DNA from: Massariosphaeria phaeospora
Lineage: Eukaryota > Ascomycota > Dothideomycetes > Pleosporales
Direction: 5' to 3'
Assembly (NCBI GenBank): GCA_011032825.1
Contig: JAADJZ010000028.1
Location: forward strand, 522,276-586,275
Length of the DNA: 64,000 nucleotides
Both the position numbers and the translations under genes were made by a program. The notes beneath the pieces were generated by a model. It was not told the DNA's origin and did no database searches. It worked only from the letters and a program-made list of their open reading frames with translations. Positions 46,512 through 58,400 of the stretch are shown here, one piece after another (the stretch's first letter is position 1; each line of letters opens with the position of its first letter).

Positions 46512-47920
46512 TTATATCAACGCCAAGAACCACGGCCGCCACACCGTCTCCGCCCAATCCATGCACCAGTGTAGCACGGCCACCACCTTCATAGCATCAA
46601 AACATGACCTTGTACTTCCCACATCAATCTTGTCCCGGATAACCATCTTCTCGCCATCCCTAGATATGACAAGCAGGTGCCAATCATGTCCCTGGGCAAT
46701 CAGGAGCGGGATCGCCGGCCACGGTCCCGTCTTCTCTTTCGCGCGGGGAAGTAGCGAGAGACGGTTCAGCCATGCGTCAGTCCATATAGCAATCTGCGGT
46801 TTGCCATCTGTCCATGACTTGTGGGGGCCTTTAGTTTCTACGTTGATAGCGATCGGTTCGGTGCGGAGGTTTCGGTTTCTTGTTACGTGGTTCCAGGATT
46901 TGATAGTTTTTCTGCCGTCAACAGAGAGCGGTTCAAGCGTGTGCCAGGCCTGCTTGGTGATTTCATCTGATTTGAGTGCGACCACGTAATCAATGATGCG
47001 GCGGGGAATGCCTTCCTTCGTGCGGGCGAGTGATTTAGGGTCAATAGTTAGGGTTTTTCTATTGATATGTTAGCATTGAGGAATTTCCAGCGGAAAAACA
47101 AGGTCTTGTACACGCCGTGAATGTTAAGTGTTGCTTTATGCTTGCATGTTTCAAGTGCTAGCTTGATGAGTGGGCGCTGGACATCAGTATTCCAATCGTC
47201 CTCAGAGGTCCCAGTACCCCGGTCGTTGTTCCATCCAGCCCTCACAATGTCCTCCAAACACGCTATTGAGGGCATTGCGCCGTAAGTGAGACGTTGGGTG
47301 CAGTTATTCGCCCAGGAATATCCAAATCGACTCCGGTCCATTGTCGATGATAGCGAGGCCTTGACCGTATGAAGATCTTCATATCCAAGTATTCCAACGC
47401 CGTCTGCGAAGGCCTGAATAGCATCGCGCATTGTTGCTACGTCGACACGTTCCTCGTGTTCCTCAATATCGCCAAAATTGCAAAAAAATATCGGCTGATC
47501 CTCATCCTCCAGTGCCTGTAGCTGCTTGGAAGGGCTAAGACGTCCGCTCTGGTGCGATTCGAGCGAGGCTTCCGAGGCTTCAGAGGGGGTTGTATTGCTC
47601 TTCGTCGGCGAGGGCGATGGGAATAAGCGCGGCGCGCCCAGAGGCAATTGCGCCACGTCGATTATGTCGCGCTGTCGCTTAGATGGCCGAGGCGTCTCCT
47701 CAAGGTCAAGGTTGCCGTCCATGAGACGGCGCTTGCCCTTGTTCGTCTGTCGCGGATTCTGCTGATCGTCGTGCGCCCGAGGGCAAAGCGGTGGGATTGA
47801 TGTGCTAGAGGCGTCAGCGGAAGTCGGTCCATATGAGAGATGGCGCGCATACACGTCCTGCGGCGTGGAGTCGACCCTGTCGATCCAGACTGAGATTTCG
47901 TAGAGGTTCACGGGGCTCAT
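46512..47920 (-). CDS. PD-(D/E)XK nuclease-like domain protein, 451 aa
   Basis: Two exons, 47920-47112 and 47058-46512; the 53-nt intron has donor GTACAAG, branch GCTAAC and acceptor CAATAG. The N-terminal third is disordered (Ser/Pro/Asp). The C-terminal part resembles the fungal PD-(D/E)XK-like family: RDAIQAFADGVGILGYEDLH, then IDYVVALKS, and the candidate E-x-K motif in INVETKGPHK followed by QIAIWTDAWLNRL. In fungi this family is expanded in accessory, lineage-specific regions; function is unproven. It is the last apparently intact gene before the decayed subtelomere. Confidence 0.78.
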
Positions 47921-48119
47921 GGATGACGAGTTACAGTCAGATTAGAGATGGGAGCGGGAGAGGTAGGTGGAGAAGTTGAGAGTGTTAAGCGTTCGAGGCG
48001 GGCCATGACGATTTCCGAGCCCGTCGAGCCAAGAAGTCGCGTTAGCATAAGAGCTAGCGCGCATAAGAGCTAGCGCGTATAAGAACTAGTATATACAAAA
48101 GCTAGTATTTAATAGAATA
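47921..48119. other. Boundary of gene space and decayed subtelomere
   Basis: Base composition changes sharply near 48070. The segment holds a short direct repeat, CATAAGAGCTAGCGCG (48049 and 48063, and a diverged third copy). Confidence 0.5.
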
Positions 48120-50320
48120 GCCTAGAATAAATAAATAATATGTATTAACAAAAATTCTTTAATAAAAAGAAAATCTAAAGTAGCTAGATAACTTATAACG
48201 TAGATTTCTAGCGAGTTGCTTACCTACGCCAAGCTTTCTACTAATACCTACTTTTTTTTTTTTACTACGCAATAGCTTAACTACACAACGCGCTACGCGC
48301 TTTAAATAAAAGCTAAATATAGTTTGCAATCTAAGCTATTTAACGCAACGCAATACTTTTTTAGCAACGCGCTGCATTAATCTACAACGTTTTTTAAAAA
48401 ACACTAAGCAATTAGCTTGCTAAAAAACTTTTACAACGCAATTGTACACTTAACTTAATAAAGCTTTGTTTAACAAAAAACATAACGTACCTTACGGGTA
48501 GTCGGGCCACACAGGTTCGCGGGACACTTTTGCCAAGCAAATTATCTAATATTATAACTTTAATACCTTTCTTAATAGTAGGCCTATTAGAATAATTTAT
48601 ACACTGTTTTAAAGCTCTAAGCTAGGACTTTAAAATCTACTAAAAATTACCTAAATAGGCTAAGTACTACTAGAGTTTTTAAAGTTTAAAGATAAAGAGC
48701 TCGCTTAAGCTCTATACCTAGTATCTAGTAGAATTCTACTATAATAAACTTTTATATTCTAAAATATTCTTATTTATACTATATATTAAAGTACTAGAGA
48801 GTTTTATAGCGTGTAGCCTAAGATTAAAGCTACTAGATAGGTTAGAAAGTAGTTTACTTTCTTTATACTAGCTAAGTATAAATATCTATATATAACTATT
48901 AAAACCTAATGTAAAACTACTTAATAATTTAGTACTTAGTATAATTATACTATATAAGCTTTAAAAAAGTAGTATTATTTAGAGTTATAATAGTACTAAT
49001 ACTTTATACTTAGTAGGTTTTATATATAAACTCTAATTCTATCTAATAGCTTTGATTCTAAGCTATATACTATATAACTTTCTAGAACTCTAACTTACAG
49101 TATAAATAAGAATATTTTAGAATATAAAAGTTTATTATAGTAGAATTCTACTAGATACTAGGTATAGAGCTTAAGCGAGCTCTTTATCTTTAAACTTTAA
49201 AAACTCTAGTAGTACTTAGCCTATTTAGGTAATTTTTAGTAGATTTTAAAGTCCTAGCTTAGAGCTTTATAACAGTGTATAAATTATTCTAATAGGCCTA
49301 CTATTAAGAAAGGTATTAAGGTTATAATATTAGATAATTTGCTTGGCAAAAGTGTCCCGCGAACCCGTGTAGCCCGACTACCCGTAAGGTACGTTAGTAA
49401 TTAAAAAGTATGCTATTAACTTTAACGCGCGAAGCTTTTTACTTAAGCCTGCTAAGTTAAAAAATAAAGCTAACCTACTACTTGCAGCGCGAAGCTAGCT
49501 ACTAGTTAAAAAAAACTAGGTTACGTTATTTGTTAAGCGTTACTTTAAGCTTTAGATTAAAGTTAATTAAAAGTACAGCTATAAAAAAGCTTTTTGTAAA
49601 AATTTTAAGCTTGTAGCTAACTAGTTTAAGCTTGTAGCAAATATAAAAGCTAAGTACAACGTAGTAAACAAAAATATTTACAACTTTAATAAAACAAGCT
49701 TTATAATAAGCTAGATTTTAACAAGTATAGTAATTACTAGCTTAAAGCGTTAAAAACAGCTAAAAATTGTGTAGCAAAGTAATAAAAAGTAAACAATAGT
49801 AGTGCAAAGCGTTAACGCAATAGAGTAAGCTATTTTACTTTTTATTATTTTTTAAAGCAAAAACTACTTTTTTGCTTAGTACAAGAAAAATAGCTTACTT
49901 TGCAACTAAGTTATCGCAGTTTCTAAAAACAGCTAAACAAATAACAAGCTAAGTTTAAAATAGTTAAAGTACTTTAACGCTTATACAAAGAAACGTACTA
50001 TTAGAATAGTACGTTTACTTTTTATTAACAGCTATAAAAGCTATAACTTGCTTGCTTTCTAGCAGTACTACAAAAAAAATAGTATTATTACTTTTTATAT
50101 ATTTCTTTACTTATTGCACTTTGTGTAGCTTTTTAATGTTAGCTATTTTGCGCTTTTAAAAAAATTATACAACTACTAAGCTAAGAATCTAATACGCAAC
50201 TAGATTAACTACATTACTAAACTTAAGTTTTTGCTATACTTTATTAGCGCTTACAACGCTTTTATTACAAAAAGCAATATCTAAAAAAGCTTTTAAAGTG
50301 CTAGATTAATTCTATTCTAT
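48120..50320 (+). mobile_element. Old, heavily RIP-mutated Fot-like transposon copy, split by a MITE
   Basis: Segments 48190-48484 and 49397-50300 align by eye with the younger copy at 61588-63451. Examples: TAGCAACGCGCTGC matches 61758, ATAAAAGCTAAGTACAACG matches 62129, and ACAACTTTAATAAAACAAGC matches 62164. C is almost removed by changes to T and G to A, so the coding frame is destroyed. The expected third catalytic residue codon again reads AAT (near 50134). Terminal repeats are not recognisable. Confidence 0.75.
48485..49394. mobile_element. Long-TIR MITE, 910 bp, inserted in the old transposon
   Basis: It starts ACGTACCTTACGGGTAGTCG and ends with the inverse, flanked by TA on both sides (48483-48484, 49395-49396). 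The inverted repeats are about 290 bp each (to about 48780, and from about 49095), almost identical, around a middle of roughly 310 bp with no coding frame. The first bases and the block ACTTTTGCCAAGC resemble the termini of the Fot-like element at 61588, so that family may have mobilised it. Confidence 0.82.
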
Positions 50321-50894
50321 TCTAAAGCTCTAAATCGAAGCAGCTCTAAGTTGATTATTCGTGTTAGTAACTTAATATACATAGATGCGCGTTTAGTGCG
50401 TTACGTAAGCTAGTTTAGTTTACATTTAAAAGCCAATTCGATTTAACTTTCGTAGGCCGATTTGCACTAAATTTGAATATGTTGCTTAGCGCACCAAGTT
50501 GCACCGCCTATTACATTTGCATTAAAGTAGCCTAAGTATTAAAAGCAGTTAGGGTTAGAAGTAGAGAGTAAGAGTTGCGAAAAGTAAAAAGTAAGTAGAG
50601 TGCTACAAACGCGAAACGCGCGTGTTACAAACGCAACAGAAAAGAATTTGCCTAGCAACGCGTTTGAACTGCAAAAAAGCAAAGTGTGCAGCATTATTAA
50701 TAGACGCGTAAAGCAGTGTAGGATAAAAGACTCTATAGCAGAATAGCAAAAACTGTAGCTTATAACCTACAACTTACAACTCGTCGTTAAGCCTACGTTA
50801 CGAACAAGTGCTCGTTAACGTCATAGCAAAGAAAAGCATTAAATTTCGGTATTTTGAGCATTTGGCTATTCTAGGGCTCTAAATCGAAGCAGAG

Positions 50895-50963
50895 GTTAGA
50901 GTTAGAGTTAGAGTTAGAGTTAGAGTTAGAGTTAGAGTTAGAGTTAGAGTTAGAGTTAGAGTT
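50895..50963 (+). repeat. Interstitial TTAGAG tandem array, about 11 copies
   Basis: Perfect hexamer repeats TTAGAG, one base away from the telomeric TTAGGG and in the same orientation as the real telomere 13 kb distal. It lies directly after GCTCTAAATCGAAGCAG. Confidence 0.9.
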
Positions 50964-51296
50964 ATATGTAAAGTAAAATAATTCGATTGAATTTTAGTCT
51001 TTTTGCAAAGAAGAGTTGTCGAAATGCTTTGGTTTACAAGGCACCTTTCGTTTCTTGTTGTATCTACAAAAAGAAACTTATTAAGAATAAAAAAAAAGCA
51101 GTTTATATACATTAGAGTTGAAGGGAAGTTTTTCTAAGTTGTTTACTTGCTATGCTGTTAAAAGCTTAGGTTTCTAGCTGCTGCTTAGCTTTTGCAGAAG
51201 CTAAGTGCGAGTAGAGAAGCTAAGACAATGCAAAACGTTGTGCTATAAAACAAGCAGCTCTAAAAGTCTGTTAGTAATAAGTAGGTATTAGAATTA

Positions 51297-51319
51297 GTTA
51301 GAGTTAGAGTTAGAGTTAG
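51297..51319 (+). repeat. Second short TTAGAG array
   Basis: Three to four TTAGAG copies end at TTAGCGCTTTGGCGC. Same variant and orientation as the array at 50895. Confidence 0.8.
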
Positions 51320-52599
51320 CGCTTTGGCGCTAGGCTTATACTCAATTCTTCTATTTCTAGAAACCGCAATAGTTAACCTAGATCGAAACAATACTTTTAT
51401 ATTACTAACAAACTTTTTCTACAAGCTAGCAGCTTTCTTTTAAAACAAGTTGTTTTTACGCGTAGTTGTTCGCTGCGCAAGTGTTTCTCTAGATTTTCAA
51501 GCGTCTGCGCTGTTGCTAGCGCTTTTATTCGTCTGTCTAAGTACTACACAAGCACAGTAGTCGTTTCGCTGCTTTTTAGAGTCTTTAAATCGCAAAAGCG
51601 ATACTGCTCTGCGACGCTTTTTTTTTAGAAAGAATATAACGCTTAAAAGAGCATGCAAAGTAGTAAAGCTAGCAAAAGTAGCAACAGGTTTTACAGGTTT
51701 TACACTTTAAACCTAACTTAGCTTTTGCAACGCTTCTCTCTAGAGAGAGGCACATGCAAAAGAAAAAAAAAAAACAAAAATGCTATGCGCTAAAGCTGCA
51801 ACTGCTTGTTACTACAGCTTAAAGCAAAGAGTAGAATAATTTAGTATCTAAAAAAGACACATGTACTAACAACTTCTTAATATTAGTTTTTTCAATTTCT
51901 TTATTAAAGATGCTTTAATTTACCGCTCGAACTAGATTCTACATAAATCTAGTCTGTTTTTTGGCAACGATACAATGCGATAGGTACGGCGGATCTAAAG
52001 GTTTAGCTCAAATTTATTTCAATCGCATGTCGTTCTAGATAGCGGAGGAAAAAACCTAGTTCTATACAAGGTTATATTTGGAAACGGCAATAATTGCATT
52101 ACGCGCAACTTTTGTTTCTATTCTAGGGCGCAACCTCGACTTAGCCCTAAGTTGGGGCTAGCTAGGGACTAGATCTACGCGTATCCGCGTGTATACCTTA
52201 TCACACTCCTTTTAGGTTGATTGAACTTTAGAGTATCAGTCGAGGTACGTTCCCACGCTCGTATTAAGCTGTAATTTAAACTCGTTACTTATAGCAATGC
52301 CTTGCACTGTCGCTAGGATTTGCATTAAAATTGTATACGTAGTCGTAGTGCTTAGGGTTAGAGTTACAGAGCTTAGTAGAGCAACGCAGTAGAGAGAAAC
52401 GCGGGTATGACGTCACGCGACTGTAACACAAATAACAAACGCAGCAAAGAGAACTTATGCAAGCAGCGCGTTTGTACAGCAAAGGCACAGTAGATAGATC
52501 TGTAGCTAGTAGATAATATAAGCAGCATTTACACGACGCGCAACTTGCAACGCGCAACTTGCACCTGTTGCGAGATCTATTAACCTGTGTCTGTCAAGG

Positions 52600-55500
52600 C
52601 CCATCCACGCTATAGCAGAGACAGATATCGAGTTCTAGCATTTTGAGCATCTAGCAGAGTACTGCATAGCTGTATGCAAAGAATGCAGGCATGGCGTGCT
52701 ACCTAGCTATATCAAGAGTTACCTGCAACGCGCGCACAAGGTTAAGCAGAAGCAGGCTGAAGAAATAGCGGAGCGAGTGCGCAGCTGGCTAGGGCTGATA
52801 GAGTACGCTAGCGAGATTCAGGTGCTAATCTAGGTCGTCGCGCCGATCAGCCAGTTGCTAGTATACTTAGACGGGCTGTTATGCTAGCTAGACGCAGCTA
52901 GCTGTAGCAAGGTATTTCGAAGCCAAGACGTTATAAAGAAGCATTGGCGACAGCTACACGATTGGTTAGTAGGAAGCAAAGGCGGCTATCTTAGTCTAGC
53001 AGCGTAGAAAGAGATCCAGCTGCGCGTCGACGAGGGCTGCAGGCGCGTACACTGCCAGCGGCTGTTGATCCAAGGCCCAGGATCGCAGTATTTCGAGGTC
53101 TAGCCGCTCGAAGACGACCTAGGAGTAGTACCTATCGACGGCGAGGCAGCATGGACGCGTGTGGGCGAGGCAATGGCCAAGGCGTGGGAGAGAATTGAGA
53201 AGCGAGCGATTAGCACTATCTAGGCGGGCGAGCGCGACGAGGTCAACCCGTGGGTAGATCGGACGCAGTGGCTGCCGTACCTGGTAGGCATGGAGCGGGC
53301 GGATCTGCTGGCGTGTATCAAGGAGCTAGTGGCCGAGCTAGATCAGAGGAGCGACAACGAGGCCGAGCCGGTAGAAGCAGCGATCTGGGAGGCCATGGAT
53401 AGGCTCACGCGGTTTAGCTAGGCGTTAGTGATTAAGCGCGTCGGCGTGTTCGTGCGGCTAGAGGCAATTCGTACCGAGAAGCACTAGACGCGGTACCAGC
53501 CGCTGCAGCTATACATGGACAAGGAGGCGATTGTCAAGCACACGCGGCTATGGCAGCAGGTGTTGATGTTTTTCGCGCGCACACAGAAGGAGCACGCGTG
53601 GAAGAGCTCGCAATACTAGTTTAGGCGACGGCAGCGCGAGGCATGGGAGGCGTTAGTCCACGAAGCAACAAGAACAGCAGCAGCAGAAGCCGCAGAGACA
53701 GACGAGGAGAGAGAAGAGAAGATAGACGATAAGATAGAGACGGATTAGGCAACAGAGGCAGCACCTAATCAGGGCACCGCGAGCGCCAGGCCAGAGAGAT
53801 TGAACAGGCTTTAGAAAGCATGCCTGGAGTTTTGTATCGCGTTGCTTGACTACCGCATTACCCGCCGAGAGTACGACAGCCCGTTGGTGTGCGCGCTAGC
53901 GGTGCTAGGCGTCAAAGAAAAAGGCTAGAAGAGGCCAGAGCAGTATCCGCTGATATTGTCAGCTGTTATCAAGACTGCACGGTTTATAGTAGTGCAGCAG
54001 AAGCTAGAGCTGTCAGGTGCGGACCTAGCAGATCCGCAAAGTAATAGTAACGAGGCGACGGACGACTTCGACGACAGCGCGTACGACAGCAGGGCTAGCC
54101 TACGCCGCCGCTCGAGAGAATGTTTGCAGCTAGTGCAGCACATGATAGACCGGTTCATGGTGCGCGGCAGCCACGGGCCGATGCAGTAGATGCTAAATCT
54201 GCGGACGTACGAGCTCAAGATCCATTACAACACCACGTTGCGCGGGCATGTGGAGTGAACTGGCGATGAGCTGCTGTACAAGAAGCTGCACTTTAGCATG
54301 GCGCAGTTTCGCGGCATGGTTCACGGGCTAGCGAGCGAGAGCCAGCGGCTGTTGACAGAGGAGCTGTTGTTTAGCAAGACTACGCCCGTACCTGCCGTGC
54401 TATGGCAGAGCATGCGCGATAACCCAACCGACGAGCAGCTAGGATAAAACTTTTTGAGGGACCAGCGCACGCAGATGCCCGTTGACGGCGAGAGGTAGCT
54501 GTTTGACCAGGTAGGGCAGGAAGCTAGCATCCGTAGCTAGTTCATGAAGCCCGGAAGCTAGTTAGGGGTAGACCAGCAGGCGGTAGAGTAGTACATAGAT
54601 CGGGTAGTCGAGTTCCGCGAGAAGCTGGCGGTATTGATGCATATTAGCAGTGGCCAGCTAGCGCGAGGGCCAGAGATATTGAGCGTGCGGCATAGCAACA
54701 CGGTGCAAGGCAGCCACCGCAACGTATTCATCGAAGACGGCATAGTAGTGTTCGTGACGCGGTACTACAAGGGCTACAACGTTAGCAGCGACGTTAAGAT
54801 TATCCACTAGTATTTGCCGCGCGAGGTAGGCGAGCTGGTAGTGTAGTACATGTAGTTAGTGCTGCCATTTCAGCAGCGACTCGAGGCGTTGGTGTGGGAG
54901 AAGGAGGCGGTGTCGTCCTACATGTAGCCAGCCGATCCCAGCGGCCGCAAGTAGACGACAGATCGACTTCGCAAGGCGTTGAAGCGCGAGAGCCGGATTG
55001 CTATGGGCCAAGAATGAACGTTTGCCGGGTACCGCGAGATGGCGATTGGCATTAGCCAGCGATATTTGCGTGGATCCACCGCGTTCTAGGCCGAGGAGGA
55101 GAAGGAGAAAGAAAGAAACGAAAACACGGCAGAAGCGTCTATTGCTAACGAGCAGGCGGGCTATACGTTGCACGTCGCTAGGCTAGTGTACGCGCGAGAA
55201 ATCATAGAGCAGGCCAGCGCCGTAGCTAACAAGCGGCAGCAATTCCGGGCATCTAGCACTAATTGGCATCGATTTTTGGGCTTCTAGCTAGACGTTGACT
55301 AGAGCGAAAAGAGCAGGAAGCAGAAGCGAGCGCCGTTTGAGAGCGAAGCGGACGAGGCAAGGATCAATCGATAGCAGCGGCTAAGAAAGATAGACAGCAG
55401 CAAGCAGCTCAAGCGGATAATAGGCAACGAAGCCAAGTTCCGTGGCGTGCAAAAGAAAGCCATTAACGCTATCATAGCAAGCGAGAGCTTTGTTGTAGCC

Positions 55501-57290
55501 GTGATGCCTACCGGCAGAGGCAAGAGCTTGTTGTTTATGTTGCTAGCGTTTGCAGAGCAAAGCGGCACTACTGTCGTTGTCGTGCCGTTGATCGCGTTAC
55601 GCAGCGATATAAAGCGGCGATGCTAGAAGCTAGAAATATCGTGTGTAGAGTAGGAGAGCTGCTACCCGCCCAACGCTGCCGCCGTAGTGTTAGTAACGCC
55701 CAAGTCGGCAGTAGGAGAAGCGTTTACCACGTTTTTGAACCGGCTTCAAGCAACGCGGCAGCTAGATCGGATCGTTATCGACGAGTGCTATATCGTGTTG
55801 AATCGGCAGTACACGTTCCGCAAGCAGATGCAGCAGCTAGGCAGGCTAGTAGCCGCGAAGACGCAGATAGTTATGTTGACAGCGACGTTGCTGCTAAGTA
55901 AGAAAAACGAGTTATTCTAGCGAATGCATCTTGAACGAGATTAGGTGAAAATGTTTAGAGCGCTGACAGCGCGGACCAACATAGCGTATCGCATAGTTAA
56001 GCTAGGCAAGAAAGCGAAGAGGCAGGAAGTAGAGGCTATAGTGTTAAGAGCTGTAAAGCAGAAGCTGCGCAAGTATAAAACAGGCAAGATTATCGTGTAC
56101 AGCAACTTAGTGCCTAAGGTTAAAGCGTTAGCGGCTAAGCTTGAATGCTAGGCGTATTACTACTACGCAGTTAGCAAGGCGGGCATGTTAGAGGAGTTTA
56201 TAGCTAGCCAACAGCGCATTATTGTCGCTACTAGCGCATTAGGCACGGGCGTTGACGTGCCTAACATTCGGTGCATTGTTTACATTAACTAGCTGTTCAG
56301 CGTGTTGGAGTACGCGCAGGAGAGCAGTAGAGCTAAGCGAAACGGACTGCTAAGCGAGGCGATCACGATCGTACAGGAAAGCAATCAACGAGCGGCTACT
56401 AACGCGCAAGGCGAGGCAGAGCAAGCGTTGGTACGATTGTACATAGAAGAAAGCAGCAGCGTACAGTGCTAGAGAGTAGTGTTGGACGGATATCTAGACT
56501 AGCGAGAGGCAGAGCGGGTAAGATGCGAAGAAAAAGAAAAGAAGTGTAACGTTTGTCAAAGAGAGAAGGCAGAGAAGCGAACAAATAAGGGCAGAGAAGA
56601 GGACAGCGAGGATCTTAGCGAGGTTGAGGAGATAGGGGCGGAAAAAAGCGTAGGCGAGAGCGAGAGAGAGAACGAAAGAGAAAAGAAGCGAAAAACGTTT
56701 GAGCAGCAGCAGCGAGAGCGACAAGGCCTACACTAGACGTTGATCTAGCAGCAACAGCACGAGTTTGAGGACGTTAAGTAGCTGCGCAGGCAGTTGGCGC
56801 AGTAAGCGAGCTAGTGCGGGATATGCGAAGCAGCAGGTAACAGGCACAGCAACTACGACGTGCAGCAATGTAAGCGGGCGAAAAGTACACAAGTCAACAA
56901 GAGTATTACAGCAATAGAAGAAGAGATTAAGTTTGAGAATTATTCTAGGTGTTTTTGGTGCGGGGTGCCGCAGGAGATATGCTATTAGTAGAAGAGCAAT
57001 AGCTGCGAAAAGTACAAGCGCGACAAAGAGAGCAATTGCTAGTACAAAAGCGTGTTAATAGGTAGCTTAATAGGCATAGCGTTAGAGTATTGCGAGATTA
57101 AGTCGCAGTAGCATGCGCGATTAGAAGCAATAGGCGTTAACAGCGTAGGACTAAAGAAAAGCGTTGTTAAGTATCTAGAGAAAAAGCGCGCACTTGAGAC
57201 AGTAGAAAGTAATTAGTTAGTAAAGAAGTTCTGTTAGGTAACGCGGTTGTTAGCTAAGTAGGTAAAGCAATCTAGCGCACTGCAAGCATA
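52600..57290 (+). pseudogene. RecQ-like telomere-linked helicase pseudogene
   Basis: A single frame can be followed for about 4.7 kb with no indel at the points I checked (52672, 55504, 55768, 56815 all in phase) but with dozens of stops, mostly TAG. The N-terminal part has CKECRHGVLPSYIKSYL followed by RAH, like the C2H2-type OrsD/DUF3505 region found in such helicases. The helicase core has motif I MPTGRGKS (about 55504), motif II VIDECY (about 55777; DECH is usual), TAT (about 55879), SALGTGVDVPNIR (about 56235) and a motif VI region YAQESSRAKRNG. Cys pairs CGIC and CFWCGVP follow. Such genes sit next to telomeres in many fungi. The product cannot be made in full. Confidence 0.85.
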
Positions 57291-57376
57291 GTAAGCGTAG
57301 TAATAAACAAGTAACGCTTGTATTTTACAAGAAGAAAAACGCTTAGCACTAGAAGCTAAAGAGCTTACTTTAGCGA

Positions 57377-58400
57377 GTATAAGAAATCTAACAAAAGCAA
57401 CGACGACGTTAGAAAGCGCAGGCAGTGTTATATTACGTTACAAAACTTTAGACAGTTGGCACTACTAGAACATTTTCAAACAAGCTAAAGCAGTTGCTAT
57501 CTATTATCTAACGTATTTTTTTCTATAAGCGAGATCTAACGAAAGCAACGACAGCGTTAAAAAGCGCGAGTAGTGTTCTCTTACGTTACCAAACCTTAGG
57601 CAGTTAGCACTACCGAAACAGCTTTAAACAAGCTAAAGCAGTTGCTATTAATTATCTAACGTAGGTTCTTCTATAAGTGAGATCTAATAAATCTAACGAC
57701 AGCGTTAGAAAGCGCGGGTAGTGTTCTTTTATGTTACTAAACCTTAGGCAGTTAGCACTACCGGAACAGCTTCAAATAAGCTAAATTAGTTTGCTATTGA
57801 TTATCTAACGTAGGTTCTTTTATAAGTAAGATCTAATAAATCCAACGACAGCGTTAGAAAGCGCGGGTAGTGTTCTCTTACGTTACCAAACCTTAGGCAG
57901 TTGGCACTACCGAAACAGCTTCAAACAAGCTAAATTAGTTTGCTATTAATTATCTAACGTAGGTTCTCCTATAAGTGAGATCTAATAAATCCAACGACAG
58001 CGTTAGAAAGCGCGGGTAGTGTTCTTTTACGTTACCAAACCTTAGGCAGTTAGCACCACCGAAACAGCTTCAAACAAGCTAAATTAGTTTGCTATTGATT
58101 ATCTAACGTAGGTTCTTCTATGAGTAAGATCTAACGAAAGCAACAACGGCGTTAGAAAGCGTAGGTAGTGTTCTCTTACGTTACAAAACTTTAAACAGTT
58201 GGCACTACTAGAACAGCTTCAAACAAGCTAAAGCAGTTGCTATTAATTATCTAACGTAGGTTCTTTTATAAGTGAGATACAATAAAGCAACGACAGCGTT
58301 AGAATGCGCAGGCAGTGTTCTTTTAATTCACAAAACGTTGCATAGCTAGCGAGCGGTGTTTTGTTAATTCACATTACGTTGCATAGCTAGCACTACTAGA
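57377..58400 (+). repeat. 149-bp minisatellite, about 6.5 copies
   Basis: Successive copies start near 57377, 57533, 57681, 57830, 57979, 58128 and 58275, so the period is 147-149 bp except for the first (156). Each has AGCGTTAGAAAGCGC, ACGTTACCAAACCTTAGG and TTATCTAACGTAGGTTCTT. It begins right after the helicase frame ends. The last unit is degenerate and passes into unique sequence. Confidence 0.88.

Larger units (their letters stand above)
50321..52590. other. Decayed subtelomeric DNA with helicase 5' relic and TTAGAG arrays
   Basis: No intact frame. 50540-50875 resembles 52340-52650, the upstream part of the helicase pseudogene (shared TTTTGAGCAT block and AACGCG-rich text), so it is probably a partial duplicate. 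GCTCTAAATCGAAGCAG occurs at about 50327 and again at about 50875. 51320-52300 shows nothing recognisable. Confidence 0.55.

Noticed and set aside
50879..51112. Minus-strand frame with (LT)n repeats
   Set aside because: It is only the translation of the TTAGAG array.
57377..58400. CRISPR-like spacing of repeats
   Set aside because: The whole 149-bp unit is repeated without variable spacers, and the host is a fungus.
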